Source of the DNA: Nitrososphaerota archaeon
GTDB taxonomy: Archaea; Thermoproteota; Nitrososphaeria; Nitrososphaerales; Gagatemarchaeaceae
DNA: 64,000 bases
Assembly: GCA_027887005.1 (NCBI GenBank)
Contig: JAPCJI010000006.1
Location: 1-64,000 of the forward strand
Direction: 5' to 3'
This document shows, one piece after another, positions 52,539 to 61,694 of the stretch. Made by a program: the position numbers and the translations under genes. A model generated the notes under the pieces. The model was not told the DNA's origin, did not search any database, and was given only the letters and a program-made list of their open reading frames with translations. Numbering within the stretch: position 1 is the stretch's first letter; each line of letters starts with the position of its first letter.

Positions 52539-54143
52539 ATGGATTCATTGCTCCTCCTCCGGGGAATTCTTTACAAACCAGAGAAATTGAGACCCCGAAA
52601 TCAACCTTTGTCCACTCCGACTGAGGCTCCCAAGGAATACGACACAGCCTACGCCTACAGGACCCTCTTCCTATTCGCCGGGCTCGTAATCACGATCCTC
52701 TACGTGGAGGGAATGCTCACGCCGTCTCTCCCTACCATCGCAGCCGAATTCGCAGTCAGTCCAGCCCAGGTCAGCCTAGTCCTGGCCCTCTATTCTGTCT
52801 CCGGAACAGCCCTCAACCCGATCGTCGGGAAGCTTGGAGACGTCTATGGAAAGAAGAAGATACTGACCTACGTGCTCCTTATCTATGCAGCTGCTGTCAC
52901 TGTGACCGGATTCTCTCCGACCTTCGAGTTCATGCTCGCTTCGAGGACCGTTCAGGGGATCGGTCTGGCCATCTTCCCGCTCGTCTTCAGCCTGGTCAGG
53001 GAAGAGTTCCCCAGGGATATGGTCCCGAAGGCACAGGGGATAATTAGCGGAATGTTCGGGGTCGGCTTCGCCGTCTCCCTCCCCCTGGGAGCTCTCATCT
53101 CGAACGACTTCGGCTGGCGCACGACATACCACACCGCAGTTCCCTTCGTCCTGATTGGGACGGGTATGATCATCTGGAAGGTCAAGGAGTCGCACTACAT
53201 CCGACCCAACCAGAAGATCGACTTCATCGGAGCCGCAATCCTCGGTGCGTCCCTAGTCATGTTCGTCCTCGCCCTAGCGGAGGGACCCAGCTGGGGATGG
53301 ACTTCGTTCTCGACCCTAGGCCTACTTGCTGGGTCTCTGGTGATCCTCCCACCGCTCTTCCTCTTCGAACGTTGGTATTCATCGAAGGGAACCGAGGCCA
53401 TATTGAACCTCAGGCTGCTGAGCATCAGGAACGTCCTCGCCTCAAATGTCCTGATCCTTGTGGCTAGCCTCGGAATGTTCCTGGCGTTCCAGGCCTACGT
53501 ATACAAGTTCGAACTGTTCAGCCCGATCGGGTTCCACCTCGACATATTCAACACAGGCCTTTCTCTTTTCCCGCTCGCCGTCGCCTTCATCATTTTCGCT
53601 CCGCTGACCGGGATCATCGTGTCGAGGACGGGCATAAAGCGCGTAGCTGCCGTCGGAGCAATCCTGTCAGCGTTGGGCTTCTACTACACTACCTGGGCAA
53701 CCACCTACTACCAATACCTAGGCGGCATGTTCGTCGCCGGGGCAGGGCTATCAATACTTCAGTCCTCAGTGATCAACCTACTCACCCTGACGGTGGAGCT
53801 TCGCGACATGGGCCTTGCCACCTCCCTGAACACCGTCTTCCGGAACCTGGGTGCGAGCCTAGGGGCCCCCATAGCTGGTTCGATTCTCAGCACTTACACG
53901 GCAGTCGTCGTCGTCTCGCAGGGGGGCAGGACCTTCCCCGCTTCCCTCCCGACACTGGCAGCCTTCCAATACGTCTTCTATCTGGCCGTCGTTGTCTTCG
54001 TCGCGATGCTAGTCATCATACCTTTGGCAAGGGAGGTGTTGGGGAAGTCCGCGATAATGGAGTCGACGGAGATGAAACCAGCCGAGAGGGAGGCCAGGGC
54101 CTCTCAGATGACGTCCAATCCTACTGCAGATCGCGCGCCGTAG
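52539..54143 (+). CDS. MFS exporter (DHA2-like)
   Basis: A 534-residue transporter with 14 predicted helices, as in the DHA2 drug exporters. Diagnostic: GKLGDVYGKKKIL (loop 2-3, D-x-x-G-R-K-like) and GALISNDFGWRTTYHTAVPFVLIGTGMI. The N-terminal 50 residues are polar. Substrate unknown. ATG start; the lon-domain gene diverges from it across a 140-bp gap with no recognised promoter. No regulator adjacent. Confidence 0.88.
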   Translation: MDSLLLLRGILYKPEKLRPRNQPLSTPTEAPKEYDTAYAYRTLFLFAGLVITILYVEGMLTPSLPTIAAEFAVSPAQVSLVLALYSVSGTALNPIVGKLGDVYGKKKILTYVLLIYAAAVTVTGFSPTFEFMLASRTVQGIGLAIFPLVFSLVREEFPRDMVPKAQGIISGMFGVGFAVSLPLGALISNDFGWRTTYHTAVPFVLIGTGMIIWKVKESHYIRPNQKIDFIGAAILGASLVMFVLALAEGPSWGWTSFSTLGLLAGSLVILPPLFLFERWYSSKGTEAILNLRLLSIRNVLASNVLILVASLGMFLAFQAYVYKFELFSPIGFHLDIFNTGLSLFPLAVAFIIFAPLTGIIVSRTGIKRVAAVGAILSALGFYYTTWATTYYQYLGGMFVAGAGLSILQSSVINLLTLTVELRDMGLATSLNTVFRNLGASLGAPIAGSILSTYTAVVVVSQGGRTFPASLPTLAAFQYVFYLAVVVFVAMLVIIPLAREVLGKSAIMESTEMKPAEREARASQMTSNPTADRAP

Positions 54144-54207
54144 TCTCCCCGATGCGAATCTTACTGAGAACCTATAAACCCGAGTAGCCAACTGACCCTG
54201 AGATAGG

Positions 54208-54522
54208 ATGGCACTCGGAGACCCACTGCAAATCATAGTGGTTGGTATCATCGCTGTCATCATCTTCCTGTGGGGTCCTCAGAAGATCCCCGAAATGGCA
54301 AGGGCCCTTGGCAAAGCCAGGCGCGAGTTCGACTCAGCCTCCAAAGAAATGAACAACGCGATGGCTGGCACGGTCTCAAGCATCACGACACCCCAGGCGG
54401 GTCCAGCTACGGGCGACGAGGTCCTGGTGAGCACGGCCAGGACGCTTGGAATAAGCACTGAGGGCAAGACCAGGGAACAGATTTCACAGGAAATAGTGGC
54501 AAGAGCCAAGCCCCAAACGTAA
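54208..54522 (+). CDS. tatA: Sec-independent translocase subunit TatA
   Basis: A 104-residue protein with one N-terminal helix (residues about 6-24), the hinge WGPQKIPEMARALGKARREF and an amphipathic helix, as in TatA/TatB. With TatC downstream it exports folded proteins across the membrane. The C-terminal 50 residues are polar and unlike other members. ATG start; 32 bp before tatC. Confidence 0.92.
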   Translation: MALGDPLQIIVVGIIAVIIFLWGPQKIPEMARALGKARREFDSASKEMNNAMAGTVSSITTPQAGPATGDEVLVSTARTLGISTEGKTREQISQEIVARAKPQT

Positions 54523-54554
54523 TAAGCCCACCACCGGGCGAGAACTACGTAAGA

Positions 54555-55454
54555 ATGAGCCGAGAGGTCATGGGGCTTGGTGAGCACCTGAAGGAGCTGA
54601 GCGCTCGGCTCAAGAAGGTCTTCCTTGCCTTTGTGGTCGCTCTCATAATCCTCGTTTTCATTCCGGCCAACCCAGTCCAACAGTTCCAGCGCCTGGGAGA
54701 CTACCTCACTCTTCAATTCCTCAACAACACAGTCATCGCAGCCTTCATCCACGCGGTCCACGACTACATCCTCCCTTCGGGATGGTCCCTGATAGCCGCA
54801 GGAGGCCTCGGGGAAGGGATGGAGATCTATTTCGTAGCCGCCCTGCTGCTTTCGGCCGTCATCACCATGCCGGTCGCAGCCTTTGAGCTGTACAAGTTCA
54901 TCGACCCTGCCCTGAAGGAGAGCGAGAGGAAGTTGCTCTACCCCTTCGTAATCTCGACTTCGACCCTGTTCGCAGTCGGGGTCCTCTTCGGCTTCTTCGT
55001 CATAGCGAAGTTCCTGGTGATAGCGCTTGCGCCATTCCTCCAGGCCGCCAACATTTCGTTCCAAATCGACGGAGCCGCCTTCTACTATGTCGTCTTCCTC
55101 ATAGTCGGAGCCACAGGCGTCTCCTTCACCTCTCCGGTCTTCGTCTACGCTCTCATCAGGCTCAGGGTGCTCGACCCGAACACATTTTCCCGGAACCGGG
55201 TCATAATCTGGTTCGCTGTCTGGGCAGTCACCGGCCTCTTCCTGACCCCCGACGGCGGCCCTCTCCTGGACCTGGTGATCTTCATCCCGGTAATAACCAT
55301 GGTAGAAGCTGCGGTCTGGCTCGGGAGAAGAAGCCTCCCCAGGAACGAGGGGTCTGCAAAGGGACTACCGCCCAAGGCTCTGTGCAAGTACTGTGGTGCA
55401 GAGCTGTCCCCTGGCAGCCTCTTCTGTCGCAAGTGCGGCAGAAGTCCTGCCTAG
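54555..55454 (+). CDS. tatC: TatC with C-terminal zinc ribbon
   Basis: A 299-residue Tat translocase core: six helices; the N-terminal GEHLKELSARLKKVF is the TatC signal-peptide recognition segment and FVISTSTLFAVGVLFGFFVI a later helix. The end is unusual: after helix 6 a linker leads to CKYCGAELSPGSLFCRKCGRSPA, a CxxC...CxxC zinc ribbon that TatC proteins normally lack. It is in the cytoplasm by topology. Read together with tatA. Confidence 0.92.
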   Translation: MSREVMGLGEHLKELSARLKKVFLAFVVALIILVFIPANPVQQFQRLGDYLTLQFLNNTVIAAFIHAVHDYILPSGWSLIAAGGLGEGMEIYFVAALLLSAVITMPVAAFELYKFIDPALKESERKLLYPFVISTSTLFAVGVLFGFFVIAKFLVIALAPFLQAANISFQIDGAAFYYVVFLIVGATGVSFTSPVFVYALIRLRVLDPNTFSRNRVIIWFAVWAVTGLFLTPDGGPLLDLVIFIPVITMVEAAVWLGRRSLPRNEGSAKGLPPKALCKYCGAELSPGSLFCRKCGRSPA

Positions 55455-55491
55455 GAAAACGGTTAAGGGCAGGCTGGATTATCCACCCAGC

Positions 55492-56079
55492 ATGAGCGAC
55501 ACGCGGACCCTCGCTGTCATACCTGTGTTCGCAGCTCTGATAGTGGGTTCCGACCTCGTACTGGCCGGCATCCCCAACGTCAAGCTCGTCGACACGCTTG
55601 TCTTCGTTTCTGCCTACGTCTATGGATTCAGGGTGGGCGCTTCCGTCGGCATCCTTTCCGAATTCCTTTGGGCGTACCTTTCTCCCTGGGGGATGCCGGG
55701 CTACATCGCTCCTTTCCTGATCGCGGGGGAAGTCGTATACGCCTTGGCCGGGTTTCTTGCTGCCAAGTTCTGGAAAGGCAGCCCGGGGGTTCCGTCCGGA
55801 AAGAGCATATTCATCGGCAGCATCCTCGTGCTCTGCGCATTCTTCTGGGACCTGGAAACGAACCTCGCCACGGCGCTTGTCCAGTTTTGGCCGACCGTGA
55901 CCCTCGCCCACGTCGCCGCAACCCTCGTGTCTGGGATACCGTTCATGCTTTCGCACGAGGTGAGCGACTTCATGTTCGGGATGGTCTTCGCGCCCGTGAT
56001 CATTCTGCTCATCCCTCGTTTGATGGCGAGGACCCAGAGGATAGGCTTCGGCACGATTCGAGCGGAGGAAAGCAAGTGA
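55492..56079 (+). CDS. ECF transporter S component
   Basis: A 195-residue integral protein with six hydrophobic segments, an N-terminal AVIPVFAALIVGSDLVLAGIPNVKLVDTLVFVSAYVYGFRVGASVGILSEFLW and a YIAPFLIAGEVVYALAGF segment typical of the substrate-specific subunits of vitamin and metal importers. ATG 55492 with CGGTTAAGG 27 bp upstream. The T and A components lie at 62374-63931 on the other strand. GTGA overlap with the next gene. Substrate: a vitamin such as cobalamin or precursor is inferred from the DUF4430-like neighbour. Confidence 0.8.
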   Translation: MSDTRTLAVIPVFAALIVGSDLVLAGIPNVKLVDTLVFVSAYVYGFRVGASVGILSEFLWAYLSPWGMPGYIAPFLIAGEVVYALAGFLAAKFWKGSPGVPSGKSIFIGSILVLCAFFWDLETNLATALVQFWPTVTLAHVAATLVSGIPFMLSHEVSDFMFGMVFAPVIILLIPRLMARTQRIGFGTIRAEESK

Positions 56080-56750
56080 CCGCCAACAGGAACCTGTACA
56101 ACCTGGCCGTGGCTGCCACGGCGGTGATAATCATAACCGCTACCTTCGGCGCCTATTACTACACGCAATATGCAGCAGCCACTTCAGACAACTCCACCCT
56201 GGCTGGCGAACTGAACAACGCAAATGCAAACTACACCCGGCTCGCGTCGAACTTCAACTCCCTGCTCCCCAGGTACAATGAAACGATCTCCCTCCTGTCG
56301 CGCGCCATCGCAGTCATGAACACCAGCGACCCGGCCTACGTGCAGGCCAGCCTGGAGCTGAGCGGCCTGTGGCAGGCGTACCTGACCCTGAAACCTGCCG
56401 CACCCTCGCTCCTGGTGAACAGCGTTCTCCTGGACTACGGCAACGGGACCCGCCTATGGCACAACAGCACCGCGGTCCAGGCGGGCTGGAACCTGTACGT
56501 CGAGACCGTCGTCCTGACCCACGGCAAGGTCACGGCCCAGTGGTACCCGCAGTACGGCGAACACTTCGTAACCGGAATCGGTGGAGTAATCGACACAACG
56601 TCGAAGTCCTGGTTCGTCTGGTCCTACACAAAGCCCTCCTGGCAATTGGCTCAGACTGGAGCGGACGGGGTCCTGGCCAGCGCTGGGTCGGTCCTCGCCT
56701 GGACCTACTGCGGCGTGGACCAGAGCTACAACCCTACCTGCACACCCTGA
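56076..56750 (+). CDS. Surface protein with DUF4430-like domain
   Basis: A 224-residue membrane-anchored outer protein. One helix at the N-terminus (about residues 10-30), a coiled-coil/polar stretch (30-95) and a C-terminal domain with WYPQYGEHFVTGIGGVIDTTSKSWFVWSYTKPSWQLAQTGADGVLASAGSVLAWTYC, which follows the DUF4430 (transcobalamin-like) pattern. GTG 56076 overlaps the ECF S-component stop, so they are made together. A role as the outer capture protein for the importer is proposed, not shown. Confidence 0.65.
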   Translation: MTANRNLYNLAVAATAVIIITATFGAYYYTQYAAATSDNSTLAGELNNANANYTRLASNFNSLLPRYNETISLLSRAIAVMNTSDPAYVQASLELSGLWQAYLTLKPAAPSLLVNSVLLDYGNGTRLWHNSTAVQAGWNLYVETVVLTHGKVTAQWYPQYGEHFVTGIGGVIDTTSKSWFVWSYTKPSWQLAQTGADGVLASAGSVLAWTYCGVDQSYNPTCTP

Positions 56751-56799
56751 GACCCGAAGGTTGGTTCGGAATCGCGGCGAGGAGTGCGTTGATCCCAGG

Positions 56800-57423
56800 T
56801 CACGTCAGAAGGGTGATGGCCGCGCTGATGGCTCCGATGAGTGAAGTGTTCCTCTCGCCAGAGCCACAGATTACGATCGCATCTCCGTTTAGGGGTCGCA
56901 GTTCCCTCCTAACCTTCCGCCAGGCGTCGCTCGGGAAATCAGCTTCACAGTCCAGCGACGAGCCAGGAACCTGAAACTTCGAACCCCTGATCACATAGGT
57001 GCTCGCGCCCACAGCACCAGCCTTGATTGAAGCATCCCTCTGTTCAATGCCGCTCTTCACACCTTCCCCCGCCCCCCTGATCAACAGGGCGACCTGTTTG
57101 TCTCCCAAAGTCAGGCTAGTCTTGGTCAGTTCGATTGTCTTCGGGATCCTCTTCCTGAGCTCATCATAGGCCACCTTCCCTTTGCCTGTGAGTTGGCATC
57201 CCACTGGCCTGACTACGATGTACCCTCCGCTTCCCAGGCGTCTGATGACGGTCCTTACGGCCCCGTCTCCGAGACCCGATTCCTTCGCGAGCGCACCCCT
57301 TCCGATCGAGCCCACGTCGCCTATGGTCATCAGGACTGCCAGCACATGAGAAGGGCTGTAGGTGGGAGCGGGGCCAGGAGCTCTCGGAGAGCCCATTTCC
57401 AGGACCTCGGCTAGGGCGGGCAT
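56800..57423 (-). CDS. Winged-helix protein (DUF4443-like)
   Basis: A 207-residue regulator-like protein. N-terminal winged helix (about residues 18-75: SPSHVLAVLMTIGDVGSIGRGALAKESGLGDGAVRTVIRRLGSGGYIVVRPVGCQLTGKG) and a C-terminal alpha/beta domain. ATG 57423 chosen over 57450: GATAAATG is centred 29 bp upstream of it. Archaeal only as far as I recall. It diverges from EF-2. Confidence 0.7.
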   Translation of the reverse strand: MPALAEVLEMGSPRAPGPAPTYSPSHVLAVLMTIGDVGSIGRGALAKESGLGDGAVRTVIRRLGSGGYIVVRPVGCQLTGKGKVAYDELRKRIPKTIELTKTSLTLGDKQVALLIRGAGEGVKSGIEQRDASIKAGAVGASTYVIRGSKFQVPGSSLDCEADFPSDAWRKVRRELRPLNGDAIVICGSGERNTSLIGAISAAITLLT

Positions 57424-57591
57424 TCGTTCCAATGGCTGGCGGCATGCCATTTATCTCGTTTCTACCTCCCACAGACCCCGACCGCCACCCTCTTGTCTTA
57501 CGCGAAAGAGCTGGCCGTCCTGATTTTTCATGCCTCATGAAGGAAACCTTCTTATTCAATCCTAGGCGGGGAACCTTTTGGTAGCAGAGGC

Positions 57592-59784
57592 GTGCCGAAG
57601 TTCAAGTCAACAGCTGAAGCTCTCAAGTTAGTCCACAACCGAGAGCAGATCCGCAACCTGGGGATCATCGCCCACGTGGACCACGGGAAGACCACCACTT
57701 CTGACAGCCTGCTGGCTGCATGCGGAATGCTAAGCCCGAGCGTGGCCGGCCAGGCTTTGGCCCTTGACTACATGGAGCTCGAACAGCAGCGACAGATGAC
57801 AATCAAAGCAGCTAACGTGACCCTTTACTACGAATCAGGCGGGAAGCCCTACGTCATCAACCTCATCGACACCCCCGGCCACATAGACTTCACAGGCAAA
57901 GTGACCAGGAGTCTCAGGGCTGTCGACGGGGCCATCGTCGTCATCGATGCGGTCGAGGGCATCATGACCCAGACCGAGACGGTCACCCGACAGGCGCTTG
58001 AAGAGCGCGTACGGCCCGTCGTCTACATCAACAAGATCGACCGGCTGATCAAGGAGCTCCGCCTCTCACCTGAGAGGATGCAGGAATGGCTCTTCAACAT
58101 CGTGAAGGAATTCAACAGGTTGATCGACACCTACGCAGAACCAGAGTACAAACAGAAATGGAAGGTCTCGATCCAGGACGCCCAGGTGGCCTTCGGCTCC
58201 TCGAAGGACAAGTGGGGCTTCAACTTCGACATGGCGAAGGCGGCTGGGATGTCATTCAAGGACATAATCGAGGCTTACTCGACCCAGTCGCTACAGGCTC
58301 TTGGCGAGAAGCTGCCCCTCCACGAGGCGCTCCTCGGAATGGTGGTAAGGCATCACCCGCCGCCACACGTAGCCCAGGCCTATCGCATCCCCAAGATCTG
58401 GAGTGCGGGGGATCTTACAAGCGACGTGGGAAAGGCGCTGCTCTCCTGCGACGAAAACGGGCCGACGGTAATGATGGTGACCAACGTCGTGGTCGACCCT
58501 GCCGCAGGCCTGGTGGCGACGGGCAGGCTCTTTTCAGGGAGCGTCTCCAACGGAGACCAGGTCTACCTCCTTAACTCAAAGAGAGAAGGGAAGATCCAGT
58601 CAGTCCAGATATTCATGGGATTCCAGAGGGAGATAGTCGACTCTCTGCCCGCAGGGAACATACCCGCGCTTCTGGGCCTCGACATCAGGTCCGGGGAGAC
58701 AATCTCCAACCAGAAAGGCGTGGCGCCCTTCGAGTCCATACACTACGTCAGCGAACCTGTGGTCACCGTGGCGGTCGAAGCCAAGCATCCCAGGGACCTC
58801 CCGAAGCTCGTCGAAGTCATGCGCAGGCTGAACATAGAGGACCCCAACCTCGTCGTGACGATCAACCAGGAATCAGGAGAGACCCTGATGTCTGGCATGG
58901 GGGTCCTGCACCTGGAGATCGCGACTACGATGATCCAAAACGCCGGCCTCGAAATCATCACCTCGCCACCGATAATCAACTACAGGGAAACGATAAGGAC
59001 CCAAGCAGGCCCGATAATGGCGCGCTCGCCGAACAGGCACAACAAGATCTTCGTCGAAGTCGAGCCGCTTACCCCCGACGTGGTCGAACTGGTCAGGAAC
59101 GGCACTATCACCGAGAACATTGAGAAGAAGCTGGTCATCAAACTCCTTAGGGACCACGGCTGGGACCCGGACCAGGCAAGGAACTGGCAGGCCATCGACG
59201 AGAGGGGCAACATAATGACCGAGCTAACGAAGGGAGTCCAGTTCCTCCAGGAGTCCATGGACTCCATCCGGGCCGGCTTCGACGACATCATGAAGAACGG
59301 ACCTCTGGCCTACGAGTTCACAAGGGGTGTCAAGGTCGTGCTGACGAACTACGTCCCCCACGAGGACGCAGCCCACAGGACCTATGCCCAGCTGATGCCC
59401 GCTTCAAGGAGGGCCATCCTCGGGGCGATGCTGTCGGCCAACCCGACACTCCTGGAGCCCATCCTCGGCATAGAAGTCAAGGGCCCCGCGGACCTCATTG
59501 GCGCCATAACGGGGGTCATCAGCGCGAAAAGAGGCAAGCTCGTCAAGATCGACCAGAGGGAAGTCATGACAATCGTCGAGGGCGAGATCCCGGCCTCCGA
59601 GACCTTCGACCTGAGCGAGAAGATGAGGGGCGCCACAGCTGGCAAGGCCGTGTGGAACACCCACTTCAAGACCTGGCAGGCAGTCCCCACCAACATGCTC
59701 TGGGGCCTGGTGACCGAGATCCGGAAGCGCAAGGGGCTCCCGCCAGACCCGCCGAAGGCGGAAGAGTTCATCGACAGGGAGTAG
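57592..59784 (+). CDS. fusA: Translation elongation factor EF-2
   Basis: GTPase that moves the ribosome along mRNA. Full length at 730 residues. GTPase motifs: AHVDHGKTT (G1, about residue 26), DTPGH (G3) and NKIDR (G4). Domain IV carries the diphthamide loop near residue 600 (RTYAQLMPASRR after HEDAAHR). GTG start. The 6-bp gap to the next gene suggests co-transcription. Confidence 0.97.
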   Translation: MPKFKSTAEALKLVHNREQIRNLGIIAHVDHGKTTTSDSLLAACGMLSPSVAGQALALDYMELEQQRQMTIKAANVTLYYESGGKPYVINLIDTPGHIDFTGKVTRSLRAVDGAIVVIDAVEGIMTQTETVTRQALEERVRPVVYINKIDRLIKELRLSPERMQEWLFNIVKEFNRLIDTYAEPEYKQKWKVSIQDAQVAFGSSKDKWGFNFDMAKAAGMSFKDIIEAYSTQSLQALGEKLPLHEALLGMVVRHHPPPHVAQAYRIPKIWSAGDLTSDVGKALLSCDENGPTVMMVTNVVVDPAAGLVATGRLFSGSVSNGDQVYLLNSKREGKIQSVQIFMGFQREIVDSLPAGNIPALLGLDIRSGETISNQKGVAPFESIHYVSEPVVTVAVEAKHPRDLPKLVEVMRRLNIEDPNLVVTINQESGETLMSGMGVLHLEIATTMIQNAGLEIITSPPIINYRETIRTQAGPIMARSPNRHNKIFVEVEPLTPDVVELVRNGTITENIEKKLVIKLLRDHGWDPDQARNWQAIDERGNIMTELTKGVQFLQESMDSIRAGFDDIMKNGPLAYEFTRGVKVVLTNYVPHEDAAHRTYAQLMPASRRAILGAMLSANPTLLEPILGIEVKGPADLIGAITGVISAKRGKLVKIDQREVMTIVEGEIPASETFDLSEKMRGATAGKAVWNTHFKTWQAVPTNMLWGLVTEIRKRKGLPPDPPKAEEFIDRE

Positions 59785-59790
59785 GCGCCC

Positions 59791-60465
59791 TTGTCGGACG
59801 ATGACGCCGTCTACCGGAGGAGCGTCAGGAACACCCTGCTTGTCCTAGCCGTAGTCCTCATGGCTCTAGTCGCCGCTTTCATAGCCTCGCCCTACCTGAC
59901 CCCCAACCAGGAGAGACTCCAGACCTCGGGGTCAGCGGCCTCACCCTATGGTTTCTCACTTAACCTGAACATGAACGCTACCCGCCTTTCTTCTGCTGAA
60001 CGTCTCAACATAACGATCTGGTTGGACAGCACCTCTTCCCAGATTCAGAACGTCACCGCTCTCGACAGCTGGGCCGTAAGCAGAAGCGCCCTGTGGGTGA
60101 ATCCCTGCTTGTCCGCAAACCTGTGGTGGCCGATCGGCATGGGAGTGATGAAGGGATTCGAAACTGAATCGAACTTCTCCTCGGGGGAGTTCGTTCTGGG
60201 ACCACAAGAGTTCCTCGGGTGCCTGCCAATAACGAACTCTACCAACGGCACCATCGAGGGCCCTGCCCACTACTTCGTCCTCGAGCCGCACAGTTCGAAG
60301 GCAATAGTGGACCTGAACAACAATTTCGAGTTCTGGCCCATCAGGACGACCTTCCTAATCGGCAGCGACTCCTTGGCCCCCGGCCAGCACCTTGCTGGCT
60401 TCTACACGGCCATCGGGGCCGACGAGTGGGGCGACCTGGTCATCCTCCACTTCCGTGTCCCCTGA
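59791..60465 (+). CDS. Membrane-anchored surface protein, unknown
   Basis: A 224-residue protein with one N-terminal helix (about residues 15-34) and a soluble domain outside with several N-glycosylation sequons (NMNAT, NVTA, NFSS, NSTNGT). Two Cys are seen (NPCLSANL, FLGCLP), perhaps a disulfide. The final part (FYTAIGADEWGDLVILHFRVP) may be a beta-sandwich. TTG start 6 bp after EF-2. Not recognised. Confidence 0.6.
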   Translation: MSDDDAVYRRSVRNTLLVLAVVLMALVAAFIASPYLTPNQERLQTSGSAASPYGFSLNLNMNATRLSSAERLNITIWLDSTSSQIQNVTALDSWAVSRSALWVNPCLSANLWWPIGMGVMKGFETESNFSSGEFVLGPQEFLGCLPITNSTNGTIEGPAHYFVLEPHSSKAIVDLNNNFEFWPIRTTFLIGSDSLAPGQHLAGFYTAIGADEWGDLVILHFRVP

Positions 60466-60509
60466 CCGGCTCGACTTATCTAACCGGGGTTCGCTAGCTT
60501 TCGTCTCCC

Positions 60510-61037
60510 ATGAAAGTCGATGCAACCCTGATGCACAGGCTCTTCTATCCGCAGGTCCCCGCTATTTTCTGCGCGCAGCACGGCGGAAGGGTCTCAGCGA
60601 TGCCCGTGGTGTCTTACGCCTGGGTTTCAGGTCGTCCGCCCCTGGTGGCTGTAGGGTGCAACCCAGCGAGCTTCACCTTCAAGCTTGCTGTCAAGGCTCG
60701 GGCATTCTCCCTTTGTCTGGTCGACCGCAGGTATGTCGAGGCGGTTGAGCGACTGGCGACCGAAAGCGGAAAGGGAGCGAAGGACAAGATCGCCGACGCC
60801 GGTCTCGGTCATCGGAAGGCACCAACCGTGGATGCCCCCATCATCAACGAGGCAGTGGCGACTCTGGAATGCGAACTCGATTCCAAGAGAAAGTTGGGGG
60901 ACCACGTACTCCTCATCGGCCTCGTCAAGGCCTCCTACGCCTCTGAGAACTTCTCGGACTTCTGGGACTTCGAGCGCTATAGGCCAATTCTCTACACGGG
61001 ATGGAAGAAGGGCCTCTCGACCTACCCGACACACTAG
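60510..61037 (+). CDS. Flavin reductase-like FMN-binding protein
   Basis: A 175-residue split-barrel protein of the flavin reductase group: the N-terminal half has PAIFCAQHGGRVSAMPVVSYAWVSGRPPLVAVGCNPASFTFKL, the FMN-binding core. It may pass electrons from NAD(P)H or F420H2 to flavin. ATG start. It converges on the F420 reductase gene. Confidence 0.85.
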   Translation: MKVDATLMHRLFYPQVPAIFCAQHGGRVSAMPVVSYAWVSGRPPLVAVGCNPASFTFKLAVKARAFSLCLVDRRYVEAVERLATESGKGAKDKIADAGLGHRKAPTVDAPIINEAVATLECELDSKRKLGDHVLLIGLVKASYASENFSDFWDFERYRPILYTGWKKGLSTYPTH

Positions 61038-61067
61038 GCCTAGGACCTTGCGACGTCCTTGCCTCGG

Positions 61068-61694
61068 CTAGTCCTTCTCAGAGACGAACCTCGGGGCGAG
61101 GCTGCCCGTCCCGTTCATCTTCGCGAGGTTCAGGACGACGGGGGTCATCCGCTCGACCGACCCCGCCTCTGACAGGGGGCCAGCGTGCAGTGGCCTCAGG
61201 TTGGGGATGCTCCTGACAAGGGACGCCGCTTCGTCGAACGTCTGGGGACTGTCCGCCGCGATGAGCACGTCCAACCTGACCATCTCCTCGCGTCTGAAGA
61301 ACGCGACCGGAATGTTGTTGAACGCCGTTGCCACCCGGCTCTTCGATAACTTTGCCGCGAGCTCCTGGGCAGCAGACCCGCCTTCCAGCCCGAAGACGAG
61401 GACGCCTCCCTCCACCCTTATCGGGTTGATGATCGAAATCACAACCTTGCCCGCTAGGGGACTCGCCAGCGGGGTGACCGAGCCGATCGCCGAGTAGGGC
61501 AGAGCGGCGATCGCCACTTCGCATTCCGCGGCTGCTGTCAGGTAGTCGGCCCCCGTCGCCCCAGAGACCCTTGCCGCCGCTGCCCTTGCTTTGGCGGGGT
61601 CCCTCGACGCGATTAGGATCGAGTGGCTCTTCGAAAGCTGCTCCGCCAGCCCCATTCCTATTTTGCCCGTCCCGCCGAATATCGCTACCTTCAC
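61068..61694 (-). CDS. npdG: F420H2:NADP oxidoreductase
   Basis: Interconverts reduced F420 and NADPH in the cytoplasm. The 208-residue Rossmann protein begins VKVAIFGGTGKIGMGLAEQLSKSHSILIASRDPAKA (NADP-binding, R of ASRDP) and contains VVISIINPIRVEGG and AFNNIPVAFF typical of the enzyme. GTG 61694 overlaps the XPF-like gene stop, so they are coupled. Fits the many F420-type proteins in this window. Confidence 0.85.
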   Translation of the reverse strand: MKVAIFGGTGKIGMGLAEQLSKSHSILIASRDPAKARAAAARVSGATGADYLTAAAECEVAIAALPYSAIGSVTPLASPLAGKVVISIINPIRVEGGVLVFGLEGGSAAQELAAKLSKSRVATAFNNIPVAFFRREEMVRLDVLIAADSPQTFDEAASLVRSIPNLRPLHAGPLSEAGSVERMTPVVLNLAKMNGTGSLAPRFVSEKD

